DNA of 64,000 nt from Pomphorhynchus laevis (GCA_012934845.2 WNNJ02001849.1:98014-162013), one strand, 5' to 3'. Positions 1 to 10,920 are shown, counted from the first letter of the stretch. Translations and numbers: made by a program. Notes: generated by a model from the letters alone, not told the origin.

Positions 1-729
1 CCAACCTATTTTAATTCTCCTTACTCTACCTCCCACGTAACACTTCCCAATAAGTTACATCCTTCATTTAAAATCATATCCAGTCACATCTCTGATCAAC
101 CGATTCAACACCCCGCTCCTGTCACACTTGCTCCAACCAATATTAATTCTTTATCAAGCATCCCTGTCATTTCCACTTCTATCTGCTCATCTACCTCGAC
201 TCCAACCAGCTCTGTCCGTCCACCACTTCCACGAAATCGTTTTCCTTCGCGCGATCGCTGTATAATCATATCAAACTTAAAGCTTTCCGAATCTGCTTCT
301 CCACAATCTCGCCTCGATGATGATGTATCTGCTTTCAGGTCTATCCTAGCAACCATTCTTCCTGATGATAACCCATCACTCTTCAATAATATCGCTCCTG
401 TATCCTTTATTCGTTTAAACAAATCCACTAAATCAAATCATCTCAGTCCTCCACTCTTAAAAATCGTTTTCCGACATAGTTCACATGCCTCTTCGGTACT
501 CTCCCAACGTTTTAAACTTCTTACCACTTCATCTACTTGCCGTATCTTTCCTGACCGCTCCCCTTCTGATATTGCCCAGCTCAATTTAGCTCGCATTGAA
601 AAACATCGACGTGAAACAAACGGCGAGTCATCCTTATCTATACGTAAAATCAACGGAAATTTTCACGTTCTTCACACAAGGCCAAAAATTCGATGGCGTC
701 CCATCTCTCCCCCTTGTCTTCTTCGCTAG
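1..729 (+). CDS. LINE ORF1 protein, C-terminal part (partial, open at left edge)
   Basis: Frame 1 is open from base 1 to the TAG at 727-729, giving 242 residues with no start in the window. The first half is Ser/Thr/Pro-rich. A region around residues 80-90 reads RCIIISNLKLSES, followed by a domain with VSFIRLNKS, LLKIVFRHSS, RIFPDRSPSDIAQLNLARIEKHRR and a final SLSIRKINGNFHVLH-like stretch. This order (RLNK, then LK-V-F, then PDR-P-E, then the final basic strand) is what ORF1 proteins of CR1/L2-type LINEs show. They bind RNA and act as chaperones in the retrotransposition particle. ORF2 starts at 693, overlapping the ORF1 end by 37 bases. I see no stop or frameshift, so this ORF1 may be recent. 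There is no homology search behind this. Confidence 0.7.
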   Translation, partial: PTYFNSPYSTSHVTLPNKLHPSFKIISSHISDQPIQHPAPVTLAPTNINSLSSIPVISTSICSSTSTPTSSVRPPLPRNRFPSRDRCIIISNLKLSESASPQSRLDDDVSAFRSILATILPDDNPSLFNNIAPVSFIRLNKSTKSNHLSPPLLKIVFRHSSHASSVLSQRFKLLTTSSTCRIFPDRSPSDIAQLNLARIEKHRRETNGESSLSIRKINGNFHVLHTRPKIRWRPISPPCLLR

Positions 730-1577
730 TCGATCTCGCTCCTAAGCATACTTTTCGTCTTAGTCTATTCAATACTCGCTCCATTCTTCATAAAGCTGAT
801 ATGCTTCTCGATATCTTCGATCAATTATCTATCGATATTCTCTGCATTACCGAATCCTGGCACACTGACTCCAACGATCTTGCTATTCGTCGTCTATGTC
901 GCTCTGGTTGTTCTCTAGTTGAATCAGCTCGTCAAATTACATCTCATACATCTACTGCGTCTAACCATGGCGGTATTGTTGCCATTGCTCGTCACCCAAT
1001 GTCTTTACGTAAAATCAACGTTAACATCCGTTACACCTCGTTCGAATTACTCATATGCAGATTATCAACGCCTTTCCCTCTGGAACTTGTGATTGTATAC
1101 CGTCCAGGTTCAGTTGCCCCATCACGTATCTTCTTTAACGACCTTGCAGATCTAATGTCTCACTGTTCATTGTCTTATACTCCTTCTTTTGTTCTCGGTG
1201 ACTTTAACATTCGTCTCCTCCGTCTTCGTCGTTTTGATCACACATCCTACCATCTTGCTTCTCTCGATTTGCCTACAATTTATTGTCGTGTTCAAATTCG
1301 TCTTCTTATCGTTGCTTTCCGCCTTGTAACTTTTCATACCCCTTCATTTCTCAACCTTCCTTTTCTTGATAATTCCCGTCCTGTTTACTGTTCCTTGCGT
1401 TCCTGTAATTCCCTTCTTTTACATGTCCCAAACTACTCTACCTCCTTTGGACTCCGCTCCTTCCTGGTGGCTGCTCCTCTATCGTGGAATCATCTGCCCA
1501 TTCATATACGCCAATCAACTTCCCTGCAGTGCTTCAAACGACAAATCCGATCCCATCTGAACAATTTAACTGCTTGA
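693..1577 (+). pseudogene. LINE ORF2: endonuclease fused in frame to the ORF2 tail, reverse transcriptase deleted
   Basis: 294 codons from ATG 693. Residues about 20-175 are an apurinic/apyrimidinic-type endonuclease: SLFNTRSI near the N-terminus (the usual N-R motif), ILCITESW (catalytic Glu), a GGI-V-A segment, VIVYRP and VLGDFNI (catalytic Asp/Asn). Right after GDFNIR, at about base 1212, the sequence jumps to the extreme ORF2 C-terminus: VPNYSTSFGLRSF, then APLSWNHLPIHIRQ and KRQIRSHLN. The whole reverse transcriptase, roughly 600 or more residues in this family, is gone, yet the reading frame stays open. The product would be an endonuclease with a short basic tail. This is probably an internal deletion during or after insertion. 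Functional expression is not indicated. Confidence 0.75.
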
Positions 1578-1663
1578 CTTTCTCATTTTTGTTTGTGGAC
1601 TTGTAAGCGTACAGCTTGTACGCATTTGCCACATTAAATAAATTTGTATTATTAAAAAAAATA

Positions 1664-1933
1664 GGGCGAGCATTGTTCGTCTTTATCCTTATAATTCTTC
1701 CTTTTGAAAGATATTCAAGAAGAAAAAGTTTGCTTGCTGGAAGGAGAGGGCATCGGGCTGGATTGGTAGCATATACCTCGATAAAATTTTGGAGGACTCA
1801 CTATCCTTACACTATTATGGAGTCACTTAATATCTTTAACCAATCCCACCTTGGGGAGACTTTAGAAGTATAGTTTACCTGTTACAGATATCCATGAATT
1901 CATAGGGGCCATGAATTCATGAATTCAATTGGT
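1664..1933. other. Unassigned stretch between two LINE remnants
   Basis: A moderately GC-balanced segment with an open frame at about 1616-1873 (plus). That frame has no motif I recognise. It may be 5' sequence of the following LINE fragment. No host gene seen. Confidence 0.4.
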
Positions 1934-2990
1934 CATAAACATCAACCGAAAGGTATTTTTATCAAAGAAAAATTGATTACATGTCCTAAAGATCTGCAGT
2001 CTACATCGATTCAAAACTCCCTCATCTCTATCCTCAAAAAAGCGCTTGCGCGTAGAATTCGCGCCCATCTATGTAGGCATAATTTTTCCAATCAGGTTTT
2101 CATTGGTTTGTAAAAAGGCGCTCCGTTCATTCAGCAATTGATGAAGTGCATCGGTTTTGCCAAAATAACAATCATTAGCTTGCTGTGTCGATTTTTCTTG
2201 ACTTTCCGCTGCATTTGACCATATCTCCATTCCTTTTGTTATCTCTTCTCTCAAAACCCTCAGGCTACATACGAGAATAGTTAACATGTTGGAGATTTTG
2301 CTGTATACTAAGCCGTTCTTCTTTGAAGGAGACCCTGATGTTCATCAGTTCTACCCTATTACAGGTGTGTATCAAGACTCCTCGCTTTCTTTTATCTTCT
2401 ACTTTGCTTCCTCCATTGTACTTTATAAACCATTTTAAACGCGAACAACATCTAACGGTATACGCTGATGATACCACATCCCTGTTTTCTAAACGCAGGT
2501 GCAGAAATGTCGTTTCGGACATTAGCCGTTTCTTTTTAAGATTAAAAGACCAATTAACCCTTCCAATTTCATTTTCAATTGATGCAAATCGCAAGTTGTT
2601 GTGCCCCTGTGTAATGGCGCCCCTGTGAAAAAGACAAAATTAAAGAGACTAGCAATCTCATCTTTCTCCTCCATTTTTAATAATCAGTCACTCCCAATCT
2701 TTACACATCGAGTAAGATCCCTAGGGTTTACAATTACGGTTAAATAGTCGGCCAAATTAGACTTGAATATATTCAAAAGTGTCCCGAGGAGAGCTAGATT
2801 GACCCTGAAGCGGGCTCAGCACTTGTCATTAAGAGGGAATGCTTAGATACGCCTTTGGCATATCTGGGCAGTCTCGGAATGTCTTATTTTGAAGATGACG
2901 TTCCCCATAGCATATATTAACATTTCTGAAGCTCCGAATCTCCATATTACCTACAATCGTCCTCCTCAACTGGACACAGGTGTGTGAAAA
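1934..2990 (+). pseudogene. Jockey-like non-LTR retrotransposon remnant (RT region)
   Basis: Broken frames on the plus strand match the better-preserved minus-strand element at 41.99-44.84 kb. KALARRIRAHL (about 2036-2070) equals KALARKIRYHL there. The YADDTTSLF catalytic segment (about 2460-2490) equals YADDTTALF. RSLGFTITVK (about 2709-2745) followed by LTLKRAQHLSLRG equals the LGFTVTVN / LKQAQHLSLKG segment. The region is riddled with stops and indels. YADD is the polymerase motif C of the reverse transcriptase. The Jockey assignment rests on the VPQGSPLSP-YADDT pattern and on the ORF1 zinc knuckle of the sister copy. Confidence 0.7.
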
Positions 2991-4055
2991 ATCCTGAGTT
3001 GTTCAGCAAAAGGGTGCCGCATTGGTGTTTGATGGAGAGTTTTGATCCCCGGTCAGTTTTGACATGAAGACTTTTGGCCCGCATGAACGTTGAACACTTG
3101 ACTGTTTTTGTTTTTATTTTCTCTATATATTTGTTTATTATTAGTTGCACGTTGCATTTTAGTAAAATAACCTATTATTTTTAATATTTAATGATCAAAT
3201 ACATTTAATTAAATGTATTTAATATCCGAATATATACATGGGATATGTTTAATCTCCGATTTTTAATGTGCTATATTGAATCCTTAACAGAGCATAATAT
3301 GCCAATGATAAGTTTGTCAGTACATTGATCAATTTCAAAGAATGTTGATATAAAATCAAGATTAGTGTCCAAATGAAGATTTTAAATCTTTTTTCTAAAC
3401 ACCGTAAAGCAGAAATGCTAAAAAATAATGTTACGAGTCAATCAGAAATAAAATATTCACAAAATATTTGTTTAAAATTCATATATTTCACTATTTATTA
3501 TCAGATTTAGGAGATTAAGTGATTTTGTATAGTAGATTTAAATTATATGAACGTTTAATCAGTAATACTCATCTAATCTAAACATGAGAAATAATTCGGC
3601 ACTTACAATTAAAATTCAATTAAATATTAATGTCTTAAAGCACTGTACTGCAAGAACACAAATTTAATAGTGTCGATTCTTATAAAAGAAATGTGATCTT
3701 CAACCGAATGATATTATAAAGGTTTTATGGATACTTTGAAAATTTCCAACTTTTTGGATTTCGCTTTAGATTTGTTTCTTGCTAGACCAAATTTGTTTCT
3801 TTAGGCTTGCTAGACCAAATTACTTATGCCGAAATATACAGTAGAAAATATAAAAAATAAATTAGACTGATCTATTTTTAATTAAACACTTGTATTTTAC
3901 ATTTTCCAAGTTTCTGCTTATTTTAGCAGATCTCGAAAATACAAACTAAACCAAATACGGATTATGAATAAAATGTACTTTTCGTTTATGATGATTAGCA
4001 GCTTGCAATAATTTGATAAGTCGAAAATATTGAAAATTATGAACATCTATTTAAA
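2991..4055. other. AT-rich intergenic DNA, no gene seen
   Basis: Contains short palindromes, for example AAATACATTTAATTAAATG-type around 3198-3222. There is no open frame of note. Confidence 0.5.
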
Positions 4056-4250
4056 AATGTCACCGTGAGTCGGTACCTGATTACATAGCCGTTCCTCTTG
4101 ATTACCTCTAATCGTTCCTCGGATACATATTCTATTATTTATTAGTCAATTCATAAAAATTGATTTTTAATTTTATTAATAAATTTTATCGTTATATAAA
4201 TCATATAATCTTGAATAATTATTTATTATTTATAATTATAAATCTTTATT
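4056..4250 (+). repeat. Terminal block of the YIDD retroelement family (solo, plus orientation)
   Basis: Reads CTGATTACATAGCCGTTCCTC, then a diverged GATGACCTCTAATCCTTATTCTGATAC-like segment, then TTATTTATTAGTCAATTCATAA and an A/T-rich tail. It matches the blocks flanking the reverse transcriptase fragments at 13.1 and 47.6 kb. Diverged and without its GTAGACTCAGTTAG end. Confidence 0.65.
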
Positions 4251-4259
4251 TTTAATAAA

Positions 4260-5460
4260 ATTATTTTAACAAAATTAATTTTTTGAAATAATAATTAAGT
4301 ACATGTAATAATAATCATTAAGTACAATGCATAAATAATTTTATGCATTGTACGATCAGTGATATATTTTCAGAGTTTAATAATTTCTAAGCGACGTAAT
4401 TTCTAGGCGTGTTTTACGTAAGTGCCCAATCATCCAATAAATTTAAACTATGCGTAATTGTACTTAAACGCGCTAGACACGTTTTCGTCATTATGAGACT
4501 TCAGCAGCTTGAACATAACCCACATTCATAGGCACCTTCATACGCTGCCACTAATATATTGATCTACATCTCCGCTAACCTATAAATATAAGTATAAATG
4601 GAATCTCTCGTTATTTCTCGGCAGCTTTTCAACTTGTACTTTTCATTATATATAATATAAAAATATTATATTTAATAAAAAAATATTTAATTTAGTTATT
4701 TATTACTTATAAATAATATATTAAATAAATATTACTTATAATATAATATAATAATCTTATGATTATTATAATCTTATAATATGGATTAATGTATTATTTA
4801 AGTCAATCTGTGCAATTGATTAAATGCCCATATTATCTGCAATTTTTAACGTCCTACTATTGAGCCTCGATTATACAACTTTTGGAATTAATAACTATAA
4901 TTTTCATATTATAAGGTATATCATTTAGAATTAATTTTGATTAAATTTAATCATATCTTTACTTTTTCCCAAAGAATCAAATAAACAAAATAACTTTATT
5001 AGTAAATTTTGCCAATGCAATTAGCACTTAATAATAATTTATTTAACGTGACATGTACGTGCCAGCTGCACGCTTACAAGTCCACAACCAAAAATCGCAT
5101 TGACAAAAATTACTCAAAGTTATTTTTTTGATTTTCGAGGAAAAGCTAGTACATAATTAAAAAGTATATCTTGTTTAAATACAATAATTTATACAAGATA
5201 CATACGAAATCACGTTTTAATTAAATATAACCGATCATTGAGACACAAGCGTAAATTATATATAGATATTTACAACGATCTTTATTTTTATAAAGTCCTT
5301 GCTTAAAATCAGATCAGTTAACTGAGCATATTTATTTTGTACATAAATGTTAAAATGTAAACATTTTAATCTTAATCTTTTCCATAATTAAGATCATAAA
5401 CATAAGATTTTTTAAATCTAAGAATTTTTATGAGCCAATTAATATTAAATATACAATTTA
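4260..5460. other. AT-rich intergenic DNA with a hairpin and a LINE 3' UTR scrap
   Basis: 4322-4353 is a perfect 14-bp inverted repeat (GTACAATGCATAAA, spacer TAAT). About 5052-5140 is an inverted copy of the CR1-like 3' UTR (GCTTACAAGTCCACAA on the plus strand). CCTATAAATATAAGTATAAA near 4580-4600 looks TATA-box-like, but no gene follows it. Confidence 0.45.
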
Positions 5461-5461
5461 T

Positions 5462-6300
5462 TAGAATTAAGATTAAAGGTCATCAGGAGGGGCCGGTATG
5501 TTATCTGATTTCGACCCTATTACTCAATCCAATAAAGCAGATGGACCAAATACATTTTAGTGACTATTTTCTTTATATTAATCCATAACAATTTGGCATG
5601 TAAGAGTTTAAATTTAAGATTTATAATAAGATTAGCTACTGATTCTACGTATTTTGCACTATATAATTAAAATAATAATCGATATTTTAATTTTAAGATT
5701 TTAAATAATTAAAATTTCTATAAAGTAAGAATTTTTAAAATATTTATTTTTTATGAAAAGATAAATAATGTACGATTCATCAAATTATGATTAGAAATTA
5801 GAAACTGCTATTTTATTAAGTTTCAGCCCCAATTGCTCTGCTTAACATAGCTGCAGGGGGCAAATACATGCTAATGGGGGATTTCCTCTGATAAAATTCG
5901 TTATCTAGTGTAATATTTTATCCTAGAACATATTATTATAATAAAAATTGTCCTCTAATGATTTTAAATTTATTTTTAATATTATTGTGTTGATTTATAT
6001 ATTTTACTATTTTCTGTTTGATGTTATTTTTATAGTAACCTAGTTTAAAATACGCATCTATTAAACTATTTAAATGATTTTGAAGTAAACCAATATCTTT
6101 ATAAATTTTTGCAATTCTTAAAATTTCATTATTTAATGTATTATATTTTGTATTATATGGTATGCATGAATGCTCATGCAAAAATATGTTTCTTGTAAAT
6201 TTAAATATGTCATCTTTACGATATAAATTAATAGTAGTTTTAGTTAATGCTAATTAAATGTTCATATCTAGATACCTTCTTTATCATCAAATTATTTAAA
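5462..6300 (-). mobile_element. YIDD retroelement, 5'-truncated copy with terminal block
   Basis: Minus-strand order: RT C-terminal fragment (6290-5936), the GCATGTATTTG...GGGGC block (5900-5820), then the A/T-rich tail and the TACGTAGAATCAGTAGCT end (about 5650-5630). A diverged GGTCATCAGGAGG part lies at about 5478. This is the same order as the plus-strand copies at 12.7-13.9 and 47.4-48.2 kb, which ties the reverse transcriptase to the dispersed block. Confidence 0.65.
5936..6290 (-). pseudogene. YIDD-family reverse transcriptase, C-terminal fragment
   Basis: An intact 81-codon frame (6181-5936) reads HEHSCIPYNTKYNTLNNE, then LLQNHLNSLIDAYFKLGYY and NIKQKIVKYINQHNN. It is nearly identical in order to the fragment at 13117-13599. 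Upstream, in broken frame to about 6290, are remnants of NDKEG and IYR-KDD. This is the region after the polymerase active site, with no catalytic residues left. The same two-helix pattern (R-AxxCxD followed by an H-L-L---F-GY segment) is known from YIDD-type retroelement RTs related to Penelope; that assignment is an inference. Confidence 0.6.
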
Positions 6301-7840
6301 TTATTAAAATTTTAAATTATTAAATATTGAAGAAATCCAATCTTATTACATATGATGTAACTGATGTGAATTGGTCCTTACATTACACAATGTTGTGTAA
6401 GGGTCTTTGAATTGTACAATTTTTCAATATTGTGGCTAAGTTTAAGGCTTTTATTATATATTCTCAATTTTTATTTTTTTTTTCTGATGTAACTTCTTTC
6501 TTTATTATATAACTTAATTTGTTTTCTTGCAAACGGGATGCAGATGTGTATTTGCCACAATAATACTATTAATTCAAGATCGAAATATCACAAGAAATTT
6601 TCGCGCTTTTTATTTTGTTGCCAAATGGGGTACTCTTTTCATGTTTTGAATATAAAGATATGAGAGAATGGAAAAATAAAATTGCAAGCTATATAGGCAA
6701 TCAAGGCTTAATTAGTTATTTTCCGTGAAACTAGCGAATTTGTCTATAATGAGTAAAATCACAATTTTGTATGCAGACTCGTTGAATGTTCAATGGCCAA
6801 TCAAAATTAAAAGCTTTAGATCATATTAAGCAGGCATGAAAATATTCGGAGTCTCAATAAGTCGTTTATTTACAGAATGGTTTTTTTTTAAATTTCACAG
6901 CTCTAAAATCATTAGAATTGAAAATATTAAAAATTAATTTAAATTTTTAAAACACTTGCTAGCAAACAAACAGATAATTTAGCTTTAAAAATCGATAAAC
7001 AGCAATTAGCGTTTCTAATTTAAACAATAATTTGAAAATATTATTTTTTAATTATTAAATGACCCATGTTGAACAAATTATATTTTACTCAGAGTAAAAT
7101 AGAAATACGAGAGTGCGGTTTTTACACACATTCCAATAGCACGATCTAAGCAACTAGGCGAAAATCTCAAAACGTGTGTCCTATACCATGTAAAGTATGG
7201 GAAATAAAAAACATACAAGGTTGTTGTTCAAGATTCTTTCAATTTATTTTAAATTTGCAAGTAAGTGTTTTAACCAAATCGTACAGCGCCATGTTGAAGC
7301 TTTTTCGGGAACGCTGGAAACTAGTTTGGGTAGAAAATAAATCAATTAATAATTTTTAATAATTAATTATATTAAAGCCTTGAACGAGAGTAGTAAACGA
7401 GAATATTTTTTCACTTATTATAATTTTCACTATATAATTTTTAATAAATTAAAATCCCTTTTTTAATATACGATACATTAAATTTAGAATATATTTAATA
7501 TAGATTAAATGCTCATTTGTATCTGATTTTTCAATATATTTAATTGTGCAATCATATATAGTCATAATTATGCAATTAAATAAGTTTTTATTATATAATG
7601 ATGCAATAGATGGTCACGTAATTGTTTTAAATGTTACACGATCAAGAAGATTTTAATACTTTGCTATACAAGTTAGTAGTGATTATTTAACAATATAATG
7701 AATTACAATGCAATTAAATCGCTAAAAACCTGAAAAACTTGCGCGATTTCGAAATTTGCTATTTTAGACGCGCGATAGTAAAAGACAGAATAATCAAATT
7801 TAGGCACATAAAAGTTCTTTCAGGTCAAAATAAGCTTGTC
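6300..7840. other. AT-rich intergenic DNA, no gene seen
   Basis: A short GTGCGGTTTTTAC motif at 7113-7127 recurs at about 24995, 25145 and (diverged) 46575, marking another low-copy repeat. The open frame at 7174-7359 shows no recognisable protein. Confidence 0.45.
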
Positions 7841-7846
7841 TTATTT

Positions 7847-8385
7847 TAATATTCACGTTGTAATCAGTAATTAGCAAAGCGAAGGACAAACAAAATGAAC
7901 AATATTACTGTAATTGAACTTTTAAAAGGTGTAAAAAATGCAGAATCTTACATCGAGTTACATGGAACTCCTGAAATGGAAACAATTGTTGTTGGAGGAA
8001 AAAGATATCCTGTCATAAGAGAACAGAATAAAGTATTGAAATCACTGAATGATTTGGAATGTTTTGATACAGAAAGTGGAAGAAGAATGAATGGAGTTGG
8101 ACAGTCGAATTGGGTTTACAGATTTTAAATAGAAACTTGCTAAAGACTGCGTTGTTCGATAATATTATTATATTTATTGCCAAATTTCAGTTTCAATAAT
8201 ACAGAAATTTCGTTTAAATCAAAATATTTAAACTTTTGTTTGATTTTCATACCAAAAATGTCAATTAGGTGCAAGGTGTCGGGGGTCATTCTACGTAAAC
8301 TGTTACCTAATCAGTGTATCTTCCTTTAAGTATTTGGTGTTGCTTAAGTAATTTCAATATCAAAATCAACACTCAACACGTAGTT
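7847..8385 (+). repeat. Tandem duplication, first unit (~540 bp)
   Basis: From CTTATTTTAATATTCACGTTG to CTCAACACGTAGTT. The second unit follows directly at 8386-8894 and is nearly identical except for 37 bases present only here (about 8081-8117). A diverged third copy of the distal part is at about 9385-9550 (CAATGTGTCAAGGGG...CTCAACACGTGG...GACGACGATCATA). Confidence 0.85.
7895..8128 (+). CDS. Small ORF of unknown function, first tandem copy (77 aa)
   Basis: Starts MNNITVIELLKGVKNAE and ends RRMNGVGQSNWVYRF. The first 62 residues are identical to the ORF at 8442-8708. The extra 37 bases after FDTESG replace the C-terminus. The frame has mixed polar/charged codons (ELHGTPEMETIVVGGKRYPV), more protein-like than the A/T noise around it. 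There is no signal peptide or membrane span. I do not recognise the family. It may be a first exon of a duplicated gene, a TE-derived ORF or a real small protein. No clear donor site is visible after FDTESG. Confidence 0.4.
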   Translation: MNNITVIELLKGVKNAESYIELHGTPEMETIVVGGKRYPVIREQNKVLKSLNDLECFDTESGRRMNGVGQSNWVYRF

Positions 8386-8894
8386 TCTTATTTTAATATT
8401 CACGTTGTAATCAGTAATTAGCAAAGCGAAGGACAAACAAAATGAACAATATTACTGTAATTGAACTTTTAAAAGGTGTAAAAAATGCAGAATCTTACAT
8501 CGAGTTACATGGAACTCCTGAAATGGAAACAATTGTTGTTGGAGGAAAAAGATATCCTGTCATAAGAGAACAGAATAAAGTATTGAAATCACTGAATGAT
8601 TTGGAATGTTTTGATACAGAAAGTGGACAGATTTTAAATAGAAACTTGCTAAAGACTGCGTTGTTCGATAATATTATTATATTTATTGCCAAATTTCAGT
8701 TTCAATAATACAGAAATTTCGTTTAAATCAAAATATTTAAACTTTTGTTTGATTTTCATACCAAAAATGTCAATTAGGTGCAAGGTGTCGGGGGTCATTC
8801 TACGTAAACTGTTACCTAATCAGTGTATCTTCCTTTAAGTATTTGGTGTTGCTTAAGTAATTTCAATATCAAAATCAACACTCAACACGTAGTT
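8386..8894 (+). repeat. Tandem duplication, second unit (~509 bp)
   Basis: Nearly identical to 7847-8385 but lacks 37 bases within the ORF. It ends at the same ACACGTAGTT point, after which the sequences part. High identity indicates a young tandem duplication. Confidence 0.85.
8442..8708 (+). CDS. Small ORF of unknown function, second tandem copy (88 aa)
   Basis: Same N-terminal 62 residues as the copy at 7895 (MNNITVIELLKG...LECFDTESG). It then runs on as QILNRNLLKTALFDNIIIF to a hydrophobic end, because the 37-base segment is absent. Both copies have the same upstream sequence back to CTTATTTTAATATTCACG. Which C-terminus is ancestral cannot be told from the window. Family unknown. Confidence 0.4.
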   Translation: MNNITVIELLKGVKNAESYIELHGTPEMETIVVGGKRYPVIREQNKVLKSLNDLECFDTESGQILNRNLLKTALFDNIIIFIAKFQFQ

Positions 8895-9149
8895 AATATA
8901 TCACGACGACGATCATAAGATTTCAATAAAAATATCGATCTTTATTGACTTATATTGCCATTAAAGTTGTTTCCAGATTTGAAATATTAACTCAGTGTAT
9001 TTATGCTTAATTTTTAAATTTAATTTTGATTATGATTAATACGATTTCTGCTAGTAAAATATTGAGCTTGTTGAAGTTTTTGTTAGCAACGATAAATACG
9101 ACTTATGCAAAAACGTTGCTTGCTTTATTGATAATCCAAAAATATTCCA

Positions 9150-9213
9150 AACTTGTTTTGTTTATTTTATAATTATATTAAATACGTAGACTCAGTTAGC
9201 TGATTTGATTAAT
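9150..9213 (+). repeat. End of YIDD-family terminal block (scrap)
   Basis: TTTATAATTATATTAAATACGTAGACTCAGTTAGCTGATTTGAT, the exact terminal segment also seen at 12868-12911 and 47598-47641. Confidence 0.7.
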
Positions 9214-10034
9214 TAACGAATTTTAATAACGATAATTAACGAATTTTATTCCAACAATAAATTAGTGGTTCATTAGAGAGAGTAACATCGATCATTGATT
9301 TGTGAAAGCGTTAATATTTTGATACGAAAGTCATATCAAATTTTTTACAGATGAACTTTACGCTTTGCTAATTCTAGAAAATACAAGAATACCAAAAATA
9401 TTTCTTAGGTACAATGTGTCAAGGGGCATTCCTTGTTCACAGTTATCTAATCAGCGTCTCCGCCTATTCTGTGTTGCTAAAGTAATTGCGATACCAAAAG
9501 CAATACTCAACACGTGGTTAAAATACCGTGACGACGATCATAGGATTTGAATAAAATGATTGACCTTTCATTACTGTAGACAGCTGACCCGTACGATTTG
9601 ATATAAATTGGAAGTAAGCATGCTCTCATGCTTGCATTCAATAGTCTAGAAATATCTTAACTGCATTTGCAATGGAAAAAATACGGATGAAAATTAAGTT
9701 AATACAACTAAAACAGGTACTTTATCGATATACATTTGTTAATATTTTTAATTGTTTAATATTAAGAGGGCGTCTAATGATAGACTATATGTGACAGCAT
9801 ACGTGAGTAAACTATAATATAAATCTTAAGTAATTCTTGAACAATATTTTAAATTTGCATTTTACATAATCTTTTACGTCTCAATCATCGATAATTTAAC
9901 AATAATTACAAAATAATCTCGTAATGATACGCTTTTATTAGATCAATGCAAAAATGTATAGTCGAAAAGCTTTTTGATTTTATCACATAGTATCAATTTA
10001 AAAGTATGTGTTTTAAATGTATTTATTTAAATAT
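9214..10034. other. Intergenic; third diverged copy of the 8.4-kb repeat at 9385-9550
   Basis: Apart from the diverged repeat copy described with the 7.8-kb duplication, nothing gene-like is visible. Confidence 0.4.
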
Positions 10035-10187
10035 TAAAGAATTATTGGAGCTGGATCAAAGAAAGGAAATCTTTTGATATTCCGCTAACTTCTATAAGCA
10101 TCTCAACATCTATTTTTATTTTCTGAAGATGCTAACATACATCAAAAAATTTCCTCTTTTATTTGATCCAGCTCCAAAAATTCTTTA
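10035..10187. mobile_element. MITE, ~153 bp, long terminal inverted repeats
   Basis: Left end TAAAGAATTATTGGAGCTGG and right end CCAGCTCCAAAAATTCTTTA are inverted copies. The arms continue as GATCAAA...GGAAAT / ATTTCC...TTTGATC. The same TIR family is at 46828-47082, and a half copy is at about 47160-47242. Without coding capacity, this is a non-autonomous DNA element or foldback. Confidence 0.65.
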
Positions 10188-10439
10188 TCAATAATGGATC
10201 ATTATCAAATATTTAAATATTATTCTAATAGATAATATTTAAATAGATTTTTATATAGTTCTATTCAAATAATATTAAAATGCATAATATATATCTATTT
10301 AAATGCATGTTTTAGCCATATAAAGATTAATAGCTTAATATATTAATAACTTTATATATGACTAATTAATGTAAACTAAGGGATATTTAATATATTAATT
10401 TAACTAAACACTGACAAATGTATATATTATAAATTAACT

Positions 10440-10920
10440 TTAAATTCAATTCAATTCAAGATCCTTTATTTATAAAAAACGGATATCTTCGCTATTTGTA
10501 ACTTTCATTGTACAAATTGATACAATATAGAGAAAATAAATAGCCAAAATAAATAGTAGTTCGATATTTAGAACGCGAACTACTTTGAAGACGCCAAGTT
10601 TATTTTCCACACGAATTTATGTAATCAAGAGCCCGGTAGAGTAAGCTATTTTTTAGATGTTCTGTCCTACAACAAGATGTTGCCCACTTACGATTTGATC
10701 GTAGAGTAGCTGAGTATAAATGATTATTAGTGTGACATAAATAAGACTGTTCAGTCAGCGTTTGAAGAATGTTCGAGTTTGCCTTCTTGAAAATATCGAC
10801 TGGAATTGAATCAAATGTAGGCAACTCGCATCCACATATTGATTGAGCTTTACTGTGAATTCTCACAAGCATACTATGCTCTCTTTGGGACAGTGTGCAA
10901 CAAGATGGAAAACCGGACGT
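10440..10920 (-). mobile_element. LINE 3' end with (TTGAA)n-type tail
   Basis: Minus-strand order: ORF end (10872-10600), UTR, then AATAAAGGATCTTGAATTGA and a short GAATT repeat at 10460-10444. A microsatellite-like tail of this kind is typical of LINEs that end in short repeats rather than poly-A. Everything upstream of about 10920 is lost. Confidence 0.6.
10600..10872 (-). pseudogene. LINE ORF2 C-terminal fragment (90 codons)
   Basis: YLCHTNNHLYSATLRSN, then CCRTEHLKNSLLYRALDYINSCGK. The H-Y-TR----CRT----S-LY-G---WN pattern is the usual C-terminus of many invertebrate LINE ORF2 proteins, after the RT domain. There is no catalytic residue in this piece. The tail and AATAAA lie just downstream on the same strand, which supports the orientation. 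Family within LINEs not resolved. Confidence 0.5.

Larger units (their letters stand above)
1..1661 (+). mobile_element. CR1-like non-LTR retrotransposon, 5' cut by window edge, internally deleted
   Basis: The element carries ORF1, an ORF2 starting with an AP-type endonuclease, and a 3' tail. The tail includes the imperfect hairpin AAGCGTACAGCTTGTACGC near 1605-1624 and ends in a short A-run (about 1650-1661). The same 3' UTR landmark recurs inverted at about 5052-5140 and in plus orientation at about 41860-41930, so at least three related 3' ends lie in the window. The reverse transcriptase core is missing, so this copy cannot be autonomous. Placement in the CR1-like group is inferred from the ORF2 C-terminus (FG-RSF-VAAP-LWN-LP pattern) and the ORF1-ORF2 overlap, not from a phylogeny. 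Confidence 0.8.

Noticed and set aside
105-653. Two minus-strand open frames (105-428 and 438-653)
   Set aside because: They are antisense to the fully open LINE ORF1 on the plus strand, whose protein pattern is recognisable.
4575-4605. TATA-box-like core promoter
   Set aside because: TATAAATA motifs are common in DNA this A/T-rich, and no gene or transcript feature follows.
8081-8117. The 37-base difference between the tandem ORF copies as a retained or lost intron
   Set aside because: No GT-AG borders reproduce the shorter copy and 37 bases is too short for a normal intron; a simple indel fits better.
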